Positions 11,331 through 26,335 of a stretch of DNA of 64,000 bases are shown here, in pieces. The translations under genes and the position numbers were made by a program. Location: positions 6,549,775 through 6,613,774 of the forward strand of contig CM067354.1 in NCBI GenBank assembly GCA_034190875.2. The letters run 5' to 3'. How positions within the stretch are numbered: position 1 is the first letter of the stretch; each line of letters opens with the position of its first letter. The notes beneath the pieces are model-generated. The model saw only the letters and a list, made by a program, of their open reading frames with translations. It was not told the origin of the DNA and ran no database searches. Source of the stretch: Urechis unicinctus (lineage: Eukaryota; Annelida; Polychaeta; Xenopneusta; Urechidae).

Positions 11331-13439
11331 GTACCATATCTGGTTGTAAAACGCATAATAAAATGATTGACAAATACTTCAATGATATTATCAATGCATG
11401 TGTACAAGCTGGAATTCACAGCTCGTTGGCAAAAGGTGGCTGAAAGAGAATAGCGGGTTGGGGTGAACATGTCGCTCTTGGTAAAGAAAGATCGATATTC
11501 TGTTCACGTTTATGGGTTTGAAAATGGGAACCCTTGTGTTGAAATCCTTAAAGACATTAAATGCAAAGCTAAAAGGGATTACAAGCGGGTTTCACGCAGC
11601 GTTATCCGCAAACAAGAACAATATGCGGCCGGTCGCATGGCGAACGCTCTGCTCAATAATCATGAGCGGGATTTCTGGCAGGAGGTGAATATGAGAACTC
11701 GAAAATCGGTAGCTGTGCCGTCTCTCATTGATAATGTTCAAGGGGACAAAGATATCTGCGCTTTGTTTAAGGACAAATATATAGAATTATATAATAGCGT
11801 TTCTTACGACGAATCTGAACTGTCAGAAGTTCAGGAGCTGCTCTCAAAGGATATCCAATTGCCAGTGCAACGTGGGCAATTGTACCGCTGCTCACTATGC
11901 TAATTTAGATCAAGTGAAAAGGGCAGTGAGTAGGCTACAAAAAGGAAAATTTGATACAATTAACTCATTTTCATCTGATAATATCATAAATGGCTGCGAT
12001 GAACTGTATATCCATTTGTCATTGTTATTTAGCGTTATGATGTCACATATGTATTCCCCCGAGGGCATGTTGCTATCCACGCTCGTCCCTATCCCCAAGA
12101 AAGGAAGAAATCGATGAATGTTAGCGAAAACTACCGATCCATAGCCATCAGTAGCGTAGTAGGGAAATTACTTGACAATATTTTGATTGAATCTTATTCT
12201 GATTTTCTTCAGACAAGTAACTTGCAATTTGGGTTCAAACCATCTCATTCGACGGCGCAATGTACATTTGTTCCCAAAGAGGTAATTGAATACTATGTTG
12301 GTCATGGCTCTCCATAATATGTGATGTTATTAAATGCCTCTATTGCTTTTAATCGCGTTGATTATATTAAACTGTTTATGCTGTCACGCAAACGAGGCAT
12401 GTGTCCTACCACAGCTAAGATGATGTTGAACATGTATACGCAGCAACGATTGCGCGTGCAATGGGATAATGAAATTTCGGACAGCTTTAGCTGTACAAAC
12501 GGCGTGAAGCAGGGCGAGGTTCTGTCTCCGATTCTATTCTGTGTTTATATGGATGAACTACTCACCCAGTCTGTCACACACTAAAGTTGGATGTCAGATT
12601 GGTCATGAATTTGTTGGGGCACTTAGTTATGCTGATGATCTGTCGTTAATTGCACCCTCATTGACCGCCACTAAGATAATGATTGAAACATGTGAGCAAT
12701 TTGCGGCTGAGTATAGTGTCGTTTTCAACTCAATGAAGAGCAATTTATTAGTTTTTAATGATAACCAGTGCGCTGTAGATTTAAAGCTTAATGGTTGCAC
12801 TATTCCTATTAGGGAAAATGCTTTGCATCTTGGTACCTATGTCGGTAAGGACTGTAATACTAATAATATGAATGTAGCATGTTGTAATTTAGTGTCACAA
12901 ACACATTTGTTGATGTCAAGGTTTGGGGCTTGCAACGTAGATGTGAGAAACAAGTTGTTCATTAGTTTCTGTACAAGTTTTTATTGCTCTCCCTTATTGA
13001 GTTTAGACCACCAACACATAGAGGTTTTTTGCCGAACTTGGCGTAAATGTATTAGGCGTGTCTGGAAGCTCCATCCACAAACGCGTTTCATATACTTACA
13101 TCTTTTGACAAGTCAACAACCAATCATTAAACAATTAATGAAGCGCTATATCATGTTTCTATGTAAATGCATAATCAGTGGTAACAATGTGATGTCCTTT
13201 GTGAGCAGACTCTGCGCATCAAGTTATTCCACTGTTGCTTGCAATCTGAGAATTGTAATGTCCACCATTGGTATCAGTACCTACTCAGGTTGAGTGAGAA
13301 TGTAATAGACAGTAATGTGTTAAACACTATTTCATTATTAAGAGAGCTCATTATGCAACGGGATGGGCGAGCAATTTCTATTCTCACCCCACAAGAAATT
13401 GACGAGCTCCTGTCCACAATTTGCACGTTACGATGTTAA
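11331..13439 (+). pseudogene. Reverse transcriptase of non-LTR retrotransposon, decayed
   Basis: The order of motifs is: a Cys/His-bearing linker with I-D-K-Y-F-N-D-I-I-N-A-C (about 11345-11395) and G-W-G-E-H (about 11457); the basic linker (11463-11903); N-Y-R-S-I-A-I-S-S-V-V-G-K (12126); Q-F-G-F-K-P (12225); L-L-N-A-S-I-A-F-N-R-V-D-Y (12327); G-V-K-Q-G-E-V-L-S-P (12502); and Y-A-D-D (12628-12639), then the thumb to 13293 and a C-terminal tail to 13439. Breaks include a TGA in the linker near 11439, frame changes near 11900, 12115, 12580 and 13280, and an in-frame TAA at 12315-12317. The Asp expected in the D-A-S-K-A-F-D block is Asn here, so the enzyme would be inactive even without the frameshifts. 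The assignment to RT is secure. Confidence 0.9.
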
Positions 13440-13506
13440 TCTTCATTTCTTTCTTGCACTGATTTTTTTTACAAATCTGTACGTTTATATGTACGAAATA
13501 AATACT

Positions 13507-14620
<1,114 letters not shown>

Positions 14621-14639
14621 GCGGTACCTGAATGTCATT

Positions 14640-14827
<188 letters not shown>

Positions 14828-14999
14828 AGGCAGTGGTGCAAGAGTGGCCGTTGGTATATTCAATAATGAACGGTTTCTGGTGGTAAAAGGGGTTGAGTTG
14901 TGAATTTTACATTGTCAAAGATGGCATACTAATGATAAATTAAACACATTGTCACAGTAACACAATATGGTCATTTTAGATATATAAAGTGATCGATTA

Positions 15000-15329
15000 T
15001 GCCTGTTGCATCGGCTTCAGAATTTCCGAGGAAGAGACGCTACAGCGGTGTACAGTCCTGTTGTGGTGGATTGCTTTGTGTCGTAGCGTTAACGCTAAGC
15101 CCTCAGGTTAAGGGTTGGACACACTTGACCACCTGGCACGATGACTGGTGTGGAACCAACGGGATCCACTAATGGCTGCTACGTTTACAAAGATGTCGGT
15201 GTTGATTTCCGGGGATACAACAGTAAGGGAGTGCGATATCATTTAGGGACTGCTCACACAACTTCCGGTGTTACATGGAAGTGTGCGGATCGCACTACAT
15301 TTACGATTCATCAACCTGTGTATTTGTAA
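15000..15329 (+). pseudogene. Unrecognised small conserved ORF, copy at 15 kb
   Basis: The start lies near 14999, and the first ~45 codons are identical in frame to 42136-42270: a basic N-terminus (P-R-K-R-R-Y-S-G), then a Cys-Gly and hydrophobic stretch (C-C-G-G-L-L-C-V-V-A), then V-K-G-W-T-H-L. Just after this a few bases differ between the copies and the frame breaks here. The downstream frame (15141-15329) carries V-D-F-R-G-Y-N, T-W-K-C-A-D-R-T and ends Q-P-V-Y-L plus stop. Nucleotide identity to the 42-kb copy is very high over about 150 bp around the N-terminal part, more than in flanking sequence. No family is recognised. It could be an old element protein of about 110 residues. Confidence 0.4.
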
Positions 15330-15506
15330 ACTTACTGTCGGCCGTGTAAGATTTTAACCTTGAACTTGCTACATGGCATTAAGCACGACTTCAATTGCTA
15401 AACTGGTGGTCTTCATGATAAAATACAGATATTACCACAGTCACACACCTGAGGTCGATATATTGTGGGCAATCGCGATGTAAACAAATTGCTCTGCATT
15501 AAAACA

Positions 15507-15637
<131 letters not shown>

Positions 15638-15659
15638 ATATGTATATATATAAATGATA

Positions 15660-16620
15660 ACTAACAGTTGATGCTGATTTGGTCTACGGCGATGATAGTG
15701 GCCCATATGTAAATCAAGCAAGGCTTTACAATGTAACGTTTTTCCGTCTTAAATAATAAATATGCCTGCATATATACTTCGGGCAAAATTATATTACTCT
15801 CGGCAAGATGTGACCAAGTGGTATTTCAGGGGCTCACGCTAAATATTTAATTGACTGACATATTCTCTACCTAGCTTCATTTTACGATCCCTGGGGTGCC
15901 TAGATTGATATAACATTCTCTTGAGCTTGCCACTGTGTGATAAATGGTAACTTCGCAAACTATCGAAATTAGCAGTCCGTTGTTAATCTCAAGAAAAATC
16001 ATTGCATTATATTGTTTATAAATACTATATGGATGGGGCGTCGGGTTGCATAGCATTATAATGGACTCCGCTTTCACTGTCAGTAGGCTTGTACCAGACC
16101 AAGTCATACAGTTACTAACGTAATAACTACCCAACAAAACTTTTAAATGCATTTCCAAAATGAGTCTATGCCATTCTTTAATTGTATAACCAGGACTTAA
16201 AACAACATTATCTTTCACGCGTAGCACGCATTTTGGCTAGATGGGTTCGCCAAGTAAATTGATAAAACATGTGAGGAACATTCCGACCTAGGGAACAGAG
16301 AATGGTAATTAACCCTTTGATATTGCCGACATAATATACCACACCAAAGGGTCTGATTGATTTATTGCATTCGGTGAAGTATATATAATACTCGTGGTAT
16401 TTGTGCTTCAACTTATACACTAATAAGGCAAACTACCAGACAAACCGCACGAGGAACGCGCCCATACAATAGCGTAAGCCTCAGTCGACAAATATTGCAA
16501 TATAACATTGACGATATGAACGCCGAAATGAAGAGGTGGTTTGGTAAACTGCCAATCGCCTTTCACTGAATGTTAATTAAACGCATTAAATGATATCCAG
16601 ATCAGGTACATTAATATCTA
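15660..16620. repeat. Family A diverged segment; inverted partner at 19835-20340
   Basis: Positions 15660-16230 are the reverse complement of about 19835-20340 (for example 'aaagaatggcatagactc' near 19850 and its inverse near 16166). The same block is a diverged version of 8280-8770. The minus frame 15877-16227 (116 codons, reading E-W-H-R-L-I-L-E-M-H-L-K near its start) is open here but the 19.9-kb partner has small indels. No function is recognised. Confidence 0.6.
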
Positions 16621-19600
16621 CCTCAAGCTAGGTTATATAGACTTAACCAAATGTTTAGAAGTGGGAAATCAACCAAGTGTCTTGGTGTTTTAATCGATTC
16701 AACACTCATTCTGCCAACATATTCAGCATGAAAATTTCTATTAGTATTTGCTTTTGGTATTATCATTTTTGGCTTCCCGAATATTTTGTATTTAGTGAGG
16801 TATCGGGAACAGCAGCTAAAATATAAACTGACTCTATTCTATTTACAGAAACCCGTTATTGAAATTATCTCACGTTCACCGCTACGCACAGGTTCTGGGC
16901 CACGTATTAAATATATAAATATGTGTCCATCAGAGGTTTAGAAATTCCGTGTGATGATTTCAAGGTAGCAATACAATTTTGGCAGTTTATCCAAGGCGTT
17001 CAAGACTATATTTGAAAGAAAGCAAGGGTTTTGTTTAGACGAGTCAGGTTAACGCGTTGTGCGTTCACAAACGAAGGTCCCAAATATTCGTTACTTAGGT
17101 GTTAGAGTATGCATTGCGCTTTTAGTTAATTGCATTGATTAATGACGTAGGAATTATAAATCGGATTATGGTTTTCCTCATCACTGAACGTGGTGGAATT
17201 GCATGATGAATTAAATCTATCTATCATGTATCCGACCTCAAGACTACAGGTGGTGTCATTTCAGCTGAATTAGGTTTTATGAGTTTTGTTACCCATAAAC
17301 CACTTAGCTTCATAAGAAGATAAACCCCACGCATTTGATAGCAGCACTGTGCAGGTTCGCAAAAAATGTTTATCCCGGGAAAACATCCGGTTTATGGCAC
17401 AATGCTCCGAGTTTCATTTCCACATACTGTCCCACAGCAGGAAAACACATTTACTAGGTGTTTACTGCCTATAAGTAATATTCTAACAAAACGCAACGGT
17501 GCTTTTAAACAAATTGAAGAATCCAAAGTCGTAAATGTTCCTCATATAGGCATTAATAGGCGCAAGGCTAATAGACAAATGGCTCAAATTAAAAAGACAA
17601 CACGCGTCAGGAGAACAAACCGCGATTCAGGATGTAAGCCAGCGTTTGTGAATAGGTTTTGCATGCTGGGGGCTGCATGAAAACGGCACTACCAGCGTGT
17701 CAAACATACCGCCAACTAAGGTGACATTTGACGACAGATATCTCGCTAGTCATCTTTATCATCGCATCATCACTGAGATGATTTTATTAAACAACAGCGA
17801 TCATATGATAAAAAGATGTTATGCAGCTTATAGTCATTAATTTTTGACTCTCAGTCTTGCTGAGAGAAATTGATATCCGTCAAAGCCATACGCATTTATG
17901 CATTGACCAATATGATTTACTCATCTGTACTCCGACGTAAAGCCAACATTAACGCTTAAGATTTACACGCCCCTTTGCTGATACCTTAAGTGGTAGGATG
18001 TGAACCAACTGACAATTTAGAAACATAACATTCTTTACGTTAAGATAGGTGTTTATAAAATGACGCACACAAAAGCTGCAGAGTGTATATATACTACGTG
18101 TTTATAAAATGTGGCATTTATTACAAGGCCTGCAGCGGGTCATCAACAAGTAAATAATAGATGAGATGATAACACATACAATGAGCCGGACTGTTTGTCC
18201 AGCAATTAGGAAATAACATTTATTGGGAAAGAACTGCGGCTTCTGGTTCACGTTGTGCTATGCCATTGTCTGTGCTCGGTGACCGTTGAGGCAGCTAACG
18301 AGTTATTGATTAATATTACCGGCGCAACTGTATGACAAGCCAACATTTCATGAACCAGCAGAAACCAAAAATCAGATCTTCACTGATTTGATAATCAGTT
18401 ACGTGGCCTCAACAGGATACCATTTATCTACACAAAGCAATAATATAATATTCATGCTTACTACAAATCGCTGTATGGCAGGGAATAATGGCCTCAATGC
18501 TGATCTCTATCGCATATATCAACCGCTTTATGGTGATAAAATAATTAACAGAAATGCAGCCCTCTGAAAGAGAAACATGTTCCTTGCTTTAAATGAACAC
18601 AGAATTTATCGTGTACAAATCTTTCTGATTTCCGCCATATCAGCAACAGTCTACTTGAAAGTAAAATTCCATTCATAGTACTCCGACATGCCTATTCCAG
18701 TCAATCGTATCTGCTTTGATTCAAGTAAAACATTACATTCGTACATTGTGAACATGTAGTTAAAGTGTTTGTCTTCTTTATCATAGACTACCGTTGCTCT
18801 GACTTGAAATATCCTGGCACTAAGAATAGACCGTACCTGCTCTTATGAGGAACGTTTAGAATTACACGACCAATTGCTTGTTATTGTCTGGATTTGCAAT
18901 TGTATTACTCTACGCAGCTATATTTAGCACAAATACTTGACAAATGTCATTTACTGCAGACAGCGAGCGTTTCGTCGCATTTTGATTGGATTACGCAACC
19001 TTTTGAGTAATTTTGTAGGGCTTATCTGAATGGTACATCCAATTAATCTAAACACACTCGAATGGATTAATCTGCCATTCCCAAATGCAAATATCAAATA
19101 CATATGTTATTGACTGGCATGTGAAATATATTGATGGCAGTGCAAAGAATACAAGTTGAACACAAATATGCCTTTTGATGTGACGTTTAACTCTTTGTTA
19201 AAGGCTTCATTAACAAGTGGAACAATTCTTTCCCGTAGACGTCGGTATATTTTTGTGTAGTTCTGGTACAGCTACATTGCATTCATTGCGTTGAGAATTA
19301 TCAGCGTAGCAACAGCATGTGGTTTATTATACCCGTCCCATTGAACGTCGATGATTGAACATCGCTGCTGTGCTCTCATAATGTCATATATTGGAAGAAG
19401 GAGGTCACAAAAACGAAGATGTAACAATAAATGGCAATTTACTTCAATAGCAAGTTAAAGAGAACATTCCACTTAAATAACAACGATTCGTCAAAGCTAG
19501 AATAATGTTTTGTGTCTTAATGATTTTACCACCTCCAAGGATATGAATTAGATTAGATATTGTTAGTTCAGAATGTAATAGAGCTGTGATCGCATGGACA

Positions 19601-19834
19601 TCGATACCAGACACTCATTTGATTCGAGAATAAATAGGCTGCAGTTAACACTTTGAATGTGATAACAATGGATGATCAACTTTGGTTATGATAACAGATG
19701 ATATGGTATATATTAGTGTTACAAGTTTAATATTGAAATAAATTGATGGTCATTGGAGGAAAACTGAATGTATTACGGCTGAATAATAGATTAATTCTTG
19801 TCAATGTCCATTGACTTGCAGATCTAATGCTGCC
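16621..19834. other. Family A-related stretch without a recognisable gene
   Basis: The longest frame is 17366-17680 plus (104 codons, basic, ending C-M-L-G-A-A); it matches no family I know, and only its tail (17625-17690) has a partner, at 42365-42430. Positions 17690-18405 pair with 42420-43105, and 18405-18740 with 44500-44830, in the same orientation. Positions 18960-19720 pair with 43440-44215 in opposite orientation. Confidence 0.5.
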
Positions 19835-20340
19835 TGGTTATACAATTAAAGAATGGCATAGACTCATTTTGGAAATGCATTTAAAAGTTTTGTTGGGTAG
19901 TTATTACGTTAGTAACTGTATGGTAGGCAGCGAGAGCGGCGTCCATTAAAGTGCTATGCAACCCGACGCCCCATCCATATAGTATTTATAAACAATATAA
20001 TGCAATGATTTTTATTGAGATTAACAACGGACTGCTAATTTCGATAGTTTGCGAAGTTACCATTTATTACGCTGTGGCGAGCTCATGAGAATGTTATATC
20101 ATTCAAGGATCCTATAATGAAGCTAGGTAGTGAATATGTCAGCCAATGCGCATGCAATTACATATTTATGTAAGCCCTTGAAATACCTCATGGTGAAGAT
20201 GGTCACACCTTGCCGAAAGGTAATGTTCCTTTGCCCGAAGCATACATGTGGGCATATGTATTATTTACATTGAAAAACGTTACATGGTAAAGCCTGGCTT
20301 GATTTACATATGGGCCACTATCATCGCCGTAGACACGTGT
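19835..20340 (-). repeat. Inverted partner of 15660-16230
   Basis: Reverse complement of the 15.66-16.23 kb block, with scattered substitutions and short indels. Between the two arms lie about 3.6 kb. It ends at a compound microsatellite. Confidence 0.75.
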
Positions 20341-20640
20341 ATAGATAGAGAGAGAGATATATATATATAGAGAGATAGAGAGAGAGAGATAGATAGAGAG
20401 AGATATAGAGAGAGAGAGAGAGAGATATATACGTAGCTCTCTAGAGAGAGAGAGAGAGAGAGAGAGAGACTCTATCTATCTCTCTCTAGAGAGAGATCTC
20501 TCTCTCTTCTCTCTCTCTCCTCTCTATATATCTCTCTATATATATATCTCTCTGATATATAATATATCTATATATATATATTTATCTCTCTATCTATCTA
20601 TATATATCATATATATATATATATGTATATCTATATATAT
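20341..20640. repeat. Compound GA/TC/TA microsatellite
   Basis: A mixture of GAGA, TCTC, TATA and GATA runs, including self-complementary stretches where GAGAGA is followed by TCTCTC (20440-20520) and could fold back on itself. It lies at the join between the 19.8-20.3 kb block and the next family A fragment. Confidence 0.93.
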
Positions 20641-21650
20641 GGTTGTGGTCTAACGTTAATTGTGCTAGTGTCAACTAATTGTAACAGGATGAACCAAACC
20701 CTCTCTTGTTCATGTAACTCCTGTGGTTGTTTGCAGCTAATATATCATGTAAACAGCGGCTGAGAATGATACGATTCCTTCGAAAAGCGCAAACCCTTCC
20801 AAGGAAATAAATGCCCGATGAGGTAGTTATTCCGTGCAATAACTGCACATCAAATAGTCTGCCCAATCAACGACATGAATTGTACGTTCGTTTGAATTTT
20901 ATCATCAACCATGGATTCACTGATGACCCCAGACTCCCCTCATGGGAAATATAGATAACGTACAATGAACATCACTGTAGGAATTATGTGCTGCTATATA
21001 AAAATCCACCCCATCGGTTCTGGAATGTTTCACGTGAATTACAGTCTATATACGTCACATAAATGTTCTAGTACAGTTGTTATTGCTTCCTGTATTATAA
21101 ATGGTTTTGGTGCGTCGTAATCAGTGGTGCAACGATGTGATTGGAGAACTGTCTATTTCATATGACAGATTATTAGATGAAACATCCGTTCCTGTGTTCT
21201 TGTATATGCCGTAAGCAACAAGTCTCCGACACTATTACCATTAGACCGAAATATTTGCTTGAGGCACTCATTGAGGTTGGTAAACAGTTGGAAACGTTTG
21301 GTCATCAGATTTACAAGTATGTTGTATTTCGGTAAATATTAATTAAAGATGTTGATGGGTTTTTACAAGAGTGATTGTGTTATGCAACTCACATGAGCAA
21401 AAGTAGCAAACTAGGACAAATATGTCCCTTAACACAAAAAGCCTTGAAGCCTTGCAACCATTGCTTTTCTTTTGACTTTTCTGGCACACGAATACGGGCC
21501 CACGCTGTGTTTCTTCTTTTCATCAGGTTCCATCACATGACAGATGACAGTAGAGCTATATGCACATAGCGCTATCTACATTAATTTGATCACTTCATCT
21601 GGGCGTTTCTATCAGAGCCTCCCTAGAGGAAGCACACATTAATAACCGAA
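20641..21650 (+). repeat. Family A end fragment
   Basis: Forward-oriented match to the family A left end: the 'gatgaaccaaaccc' block, 'tttgcagct', 'cagcggctgagaatg', then the inverse of 13690-14300. Positions 21480-21640 match 10060-10220, 39480-39650 and 45300-45480, ending at 'cacacattaataaccgaaat' just before a microsatellite. Confidence 0.7.
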
Positions 21651-21655
21651 ATGAA

Positions 21656-21930
<275 letters not shown>

Positions 21931-22854
21931 GTTCCGGTAACACATCATGTAACTGATTAATTGTACGCGTAATGCGAAAGCCACGCACCTATTAAAGAAG
22001 TGCTTGAGTAATGACATGCTACAGCAGTGACACCTCCCTGGTGTCAGTCAGTTAGAGGAGCCCAATGAGGGAGCTTTTATTCAAGACTAACAATACTCTG
22101 CAGGGCAATCACTGAGCCAATACGTGAATCATTTCCAACACGATTCGATGCAATTCCTTTCATACACTGATTAAAGTTCTAACAAGATATAACGATTTCG
22201 TCCGAATTCATAGCTATGACTGGAGTGAATAAAGTTTTGAAATACTAGTAGCTTAGGTTATGTTAATCGACATGACGTGGGACATTCTATGCTGGTTGAT
22301 GTTACATGTGCTGTGGAATGGTTATTTTACTCCAAAGAAGCTGATGATAGGGATTATATTACTTCCTACATGAGTGCACTGCTATAAAAATACGATGTTT
22401 CCTGTTAGTAATGGTTATAAGTGGATGTGTACATTAAATGCAGAGGAGAATGAATTCAACAATGATCACTGAACTGTAACCCGACTGACCGTCCATACTT
22501 GTTGCGGAATATCCTTAATTTTATGGCACAACTTCAAAGACCATTTTCAGAAGATATTTTAGGACAACTTGCTACCTCATTTCCGAGACTTAAGCTCCTC
22601 ATTACATTCTAATCACATCTCTGTTTCATAGGTAAAAGAATTTTAAAACTCAAGAGAGCAACCATTTTCCACATAAGGGCGAAATAGCTTCGGAAAGTTT
22701 TTCGTTTAACGATGATACAATAATTATTCCAGCTGAGCTATGCCGGTTTAAAGATTCTGTCTAATTATGCTTAATTACCAGAGGACACTGTGATAACGTT
22801 GCATGGGGATTGGGAAGCTGTATTAGATCTATATAATAACTACATCAGATGAGC
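21931..22854. other. No gene seen
   Basis: Moderately AT-rich sequence with short frames only. No partner elsewhere in the window was noticed. Confidence 0.5.
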
Positions 22855-23444
22855 ATAGATTAACGTATGTTTCTTGTAAAGAGACATCGGCTAAAGGTAT
22901 TAGAAGCAATAAACCACATATGTCACAAGCATTAGGCTAACAACAGCTGCAATATGTGCCTCGCGTTTATGTGATTTAATATAAGCTATTACCATACATT
23001 TGCCTGATTGACAGCATAACACTTATGGAGGATATTTCATGTTTGTCATTCGGGATGCATATCCTGAAGACATAACCTGTCAATCATGCACGACAGTATA
23101 GGGTAATCCAGCGAAATATAACAAGCTCATGTCAATATTGCACAGTGAACGATGACTACTAATCCGTGTTTTATTCATACAATTGGTTGCTAGGATGCCC
23201 AGACTGGCCTTAATTAATTATTGGCATGCATTCACATGTGCGGCCCTGAGTGGCTTTAGATTGATTAACTAATGAGCAGACATACGACGCCTTATGTATT
23301 CAGTTAAATCCTGCTACTTTAAAGCGATGGATGCATGAGATCGCATACTTTCCTCTCCAAATTTAAGAAGGGTTGATGCATTAAAGAGCATAGTAACAAC
23401 AAGATCACAAGAAAAAATAGTTACTGTTACGTTTTTTGAAACAT

Positions 23445-23741
23445 TTAGATTAGAGTGATGCCAATGCATGACTGTATGCGCTCTCCATTTACCCTGCGGG
23501 AATATGAGAATGCCATGCCTGTTTGACCCCGGTGAAGTAAAGGGGGCTGACCCTTGCACATGTCCGAAACAGTTGCTAGAATATAGACCGGGGCATGTTC
23601 ACTTTCATGTGATATTACACTCTGCGTAGTAATAGCTTGGTCCTGAATAACCTCTTTGGTAAAGAATATTAGAATGTGATATATTCGAGTTGAACTCCTA
23701 TTCGATAGCGTGTGACACTTTGCCTCGTGTCTCTCATACAC
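23445..23741 (-). pseudogene. Unrecognised ORF conserved in both family X copies
   Basis: Ninety-eight codons, open throughout, with S-V-I-S-H-E-S-E-H-A-P-V-Y-I-L-A-T-V and ending S-C-I-G-I-T-L-I. The inverted copy at 63119-63359 keeps the same frame. Relative to this copy it lacks exactly eight codons (the Pro-Leu-rich stretch after M-C-K-G) and has mostly conservative changes, but it has a stop upstream. An in-frame deletion between diverged copies is a mild sign of past coding. The S-H-x-N / A-T-V-x-x-M pattern links it to the family A ORFs at 7483, 37680 and 48362. No known family is recognised. Confidence 0.4.
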
Positions 23742-25739
23742 ATCGAGGATTAGCTAAGTGCTCCTGAAGTTGCTCTGTTTGAGCTTGAGTGATAGTGGCG
23801 GAAATGTAAAACAAGATTAAAAAGTTTTTCGCGAGAGATACCATCACCATTAATTCTAGCAAAAGCCGGTTAAGCCCCCCAAGATGTTACATGTCGATAT
23901 AGGTCTTCGTTAAAGTTGGAGGCATGAATTCGGGTATTAAAGACATGAATTGTAGAGATGCGTGTACATCTCTCATGATTTCAACGAAACAGAAAAGTTT
24001 AGAATGACACATTTGCTATCAGCTCTGAAAAACAGGCGATGAACATTCGATGGGTCAGTGATATGTAATCGCGATAACTTCAAAACGCTTCTTTCATTAT
24101 CTGATAAAAATAGATACATGATTGACATATTACAGTTACGTATGCAAGTCTCACTGTGCAACGGAGATGTGCATACATGTATTAATCGACATGATCAGAA
24201 GTAACTGACCAAGTTTATGGTCATATTTTTTATTTGAATATACACTTTTAAGCACACATAACTGCTTCCATGTGAACATGTTGCATTATTTACATGAATT
24301 TGCACACAGATACTACGAGGTGACATACTACCACATATCCAAAAGTATATATATTGTGTCATAAAACCTGCATATCGGACGTCAACGAGTAAATAAAAGA
24401 TGAGGAATTTAGACATACCAAGGACAAAACGTTTAGTATGGCAAATATGACTTGAAGGGTCGTATATGCGAGGTAAAAGTCACTTTACTCTGGCCGTTGT
24501 TAATTTGACAACTCGCAGGTGAGAATGATTGAAGGGACAGTAGGACGAATTGCTTGCCTGTAGGCTACTATCACTTAACGTGTGTAATAAACATTCATGT
24601 GATTCACTGTAATAGAATCCAATGAGCACATACTAAGAAACAATCCAGTAAACATGCGGTTAAATTGTCTACTTTGACCCATGTAACAATAACCAGGAGC
24701 CTTTAGCTTGATCTTTTTCGTAAGAGTTGCTACAATATTTATCTGGTACATGTTCCTTGACATGTGATTTCACACGTAACATAGTAAAATGTAGACCTTG
24801 GCTCGCCTTCGGTAGCAAATATTGGCTTAGTACTAAACCCTAGGCTAATGGGGGAGTTGGTATTCCATCAAATTACTGATGAGCCATTGCCTCCAGATTT
24901 CCATACATATTGATGACTTCAAAGCAGTTCGTTGTTTAATCTGCACTACATGTAGATTGGATAAAAACATTAATATTGAGGCAATTGTTCGTGATTTGGA
25001 GGTGATATTGCAGTTTGTATTAAAGATAGGTCTGGTGATACAATGGGCTGTGGTAAATATGTTCGTTGGATGATTCCTCATTTGTATTACTATACTTTGC
25101 GACAGGATTTACTTAACAGGTTTACGTACATGCAATAACTGCGAAGTTATGTTATGATCATTCCGTTCGATGAATTTAAATGAAATTAGTCGTACACTAC
25201 TGCGCCTAACAGTAGGGTGAGCCCCAAATATGGAATTGCACTAGGATCTTTTCTCCAGAAACAACCGGCTAATGAAAAATAACTGTAGGCAAGTCACTCT
25301 TACTGTTGCTTATGTTCTAGTGCTAGCATTCACATATGACGCGAGGAAGACGTATAAGTAAATGAAGGGTCAGAGGTTGTATTTGTTCGTTCGTTACACT
25401 ATGAGATAAGCAAAGGCTCAAGGCTGATAAACGAATAGCACGATGAAGCAGATATAAGGAGAGATCCGAGCCAGTACTTACATCCAGGTCATCGGGCCAC
25501 GACTCCAGTTTAAACCGATATCAACACATAACGTATACCTGTAGAATCCAAATGTCATGAAAGAAATCAGCGAATCAGATCCTAACTCATTTTATCAACT
25601 GGTACTTGTAAAGTGGAATAATATTCCTCTGGCATCATCTTTATATTACCAATTATTAGCATATTCCGGTATATGGTTACATACTCGTCTCCCTCTTATA
25701 CGGAGATGGGGCCCATGTTCATTGATGCGATGAGCTGAC

Positions 25740-26010
25740 ATCTAGCTGACTAGAAGAGGGGACTGGCAGATACGCTGTCGGGCTCTGAAACCCCAGACGT
25801 TATATCCCCGTTTGACCGTGACTTATGTCAACTCAAAGACCCAATAAATCGGATACTAACTTAATAAAAACCGAATCAAAAATCGCTTCATGATGCTGCT
25901 CAAAGACTTAACGAAGCGCACATTTATAATCGGATCATCAGTGCTCCTACTGTATGCATCCGTGAATTAAAAACACACTACAAGTGGACGCCGTGAGCCA
26001 ATGGTATATA
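25740..26010 (+). pseudogene. Partial copy of the family X '...I-R-E-L' C-terminal frame
   Basis: Plus-strand fragment with the frame [14 protein letters not shown] near 25938-25985, matching 58550-58860 (minus) and 26660-26790 (plus). The sequence before it (25740-25800, containing 'gacatctagctgactagaag') matches the start of the 58.8-kb segment. The frame is broken by stops. The left copy of family X thus carries this segment twice, on either side of the (AT)n run. Confidence 0.45.
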
Positions 26011-26091
26011 CGTAAAACTCCATTAAGTAGAGCAAGATCACAAAGGCCGTAACTTTGCAATTTTTACCTTTGCACCACTGCGCTATATGTA

Positions 26092-26335
<244 letters not shown>

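Noticed and set aside
14975..15000. TATA box for the small ORF at 15000
   Set aside because: 'atatataaag' lies only about 20 bases before the ATG in an AT-rich background, too close for a normal promoter.
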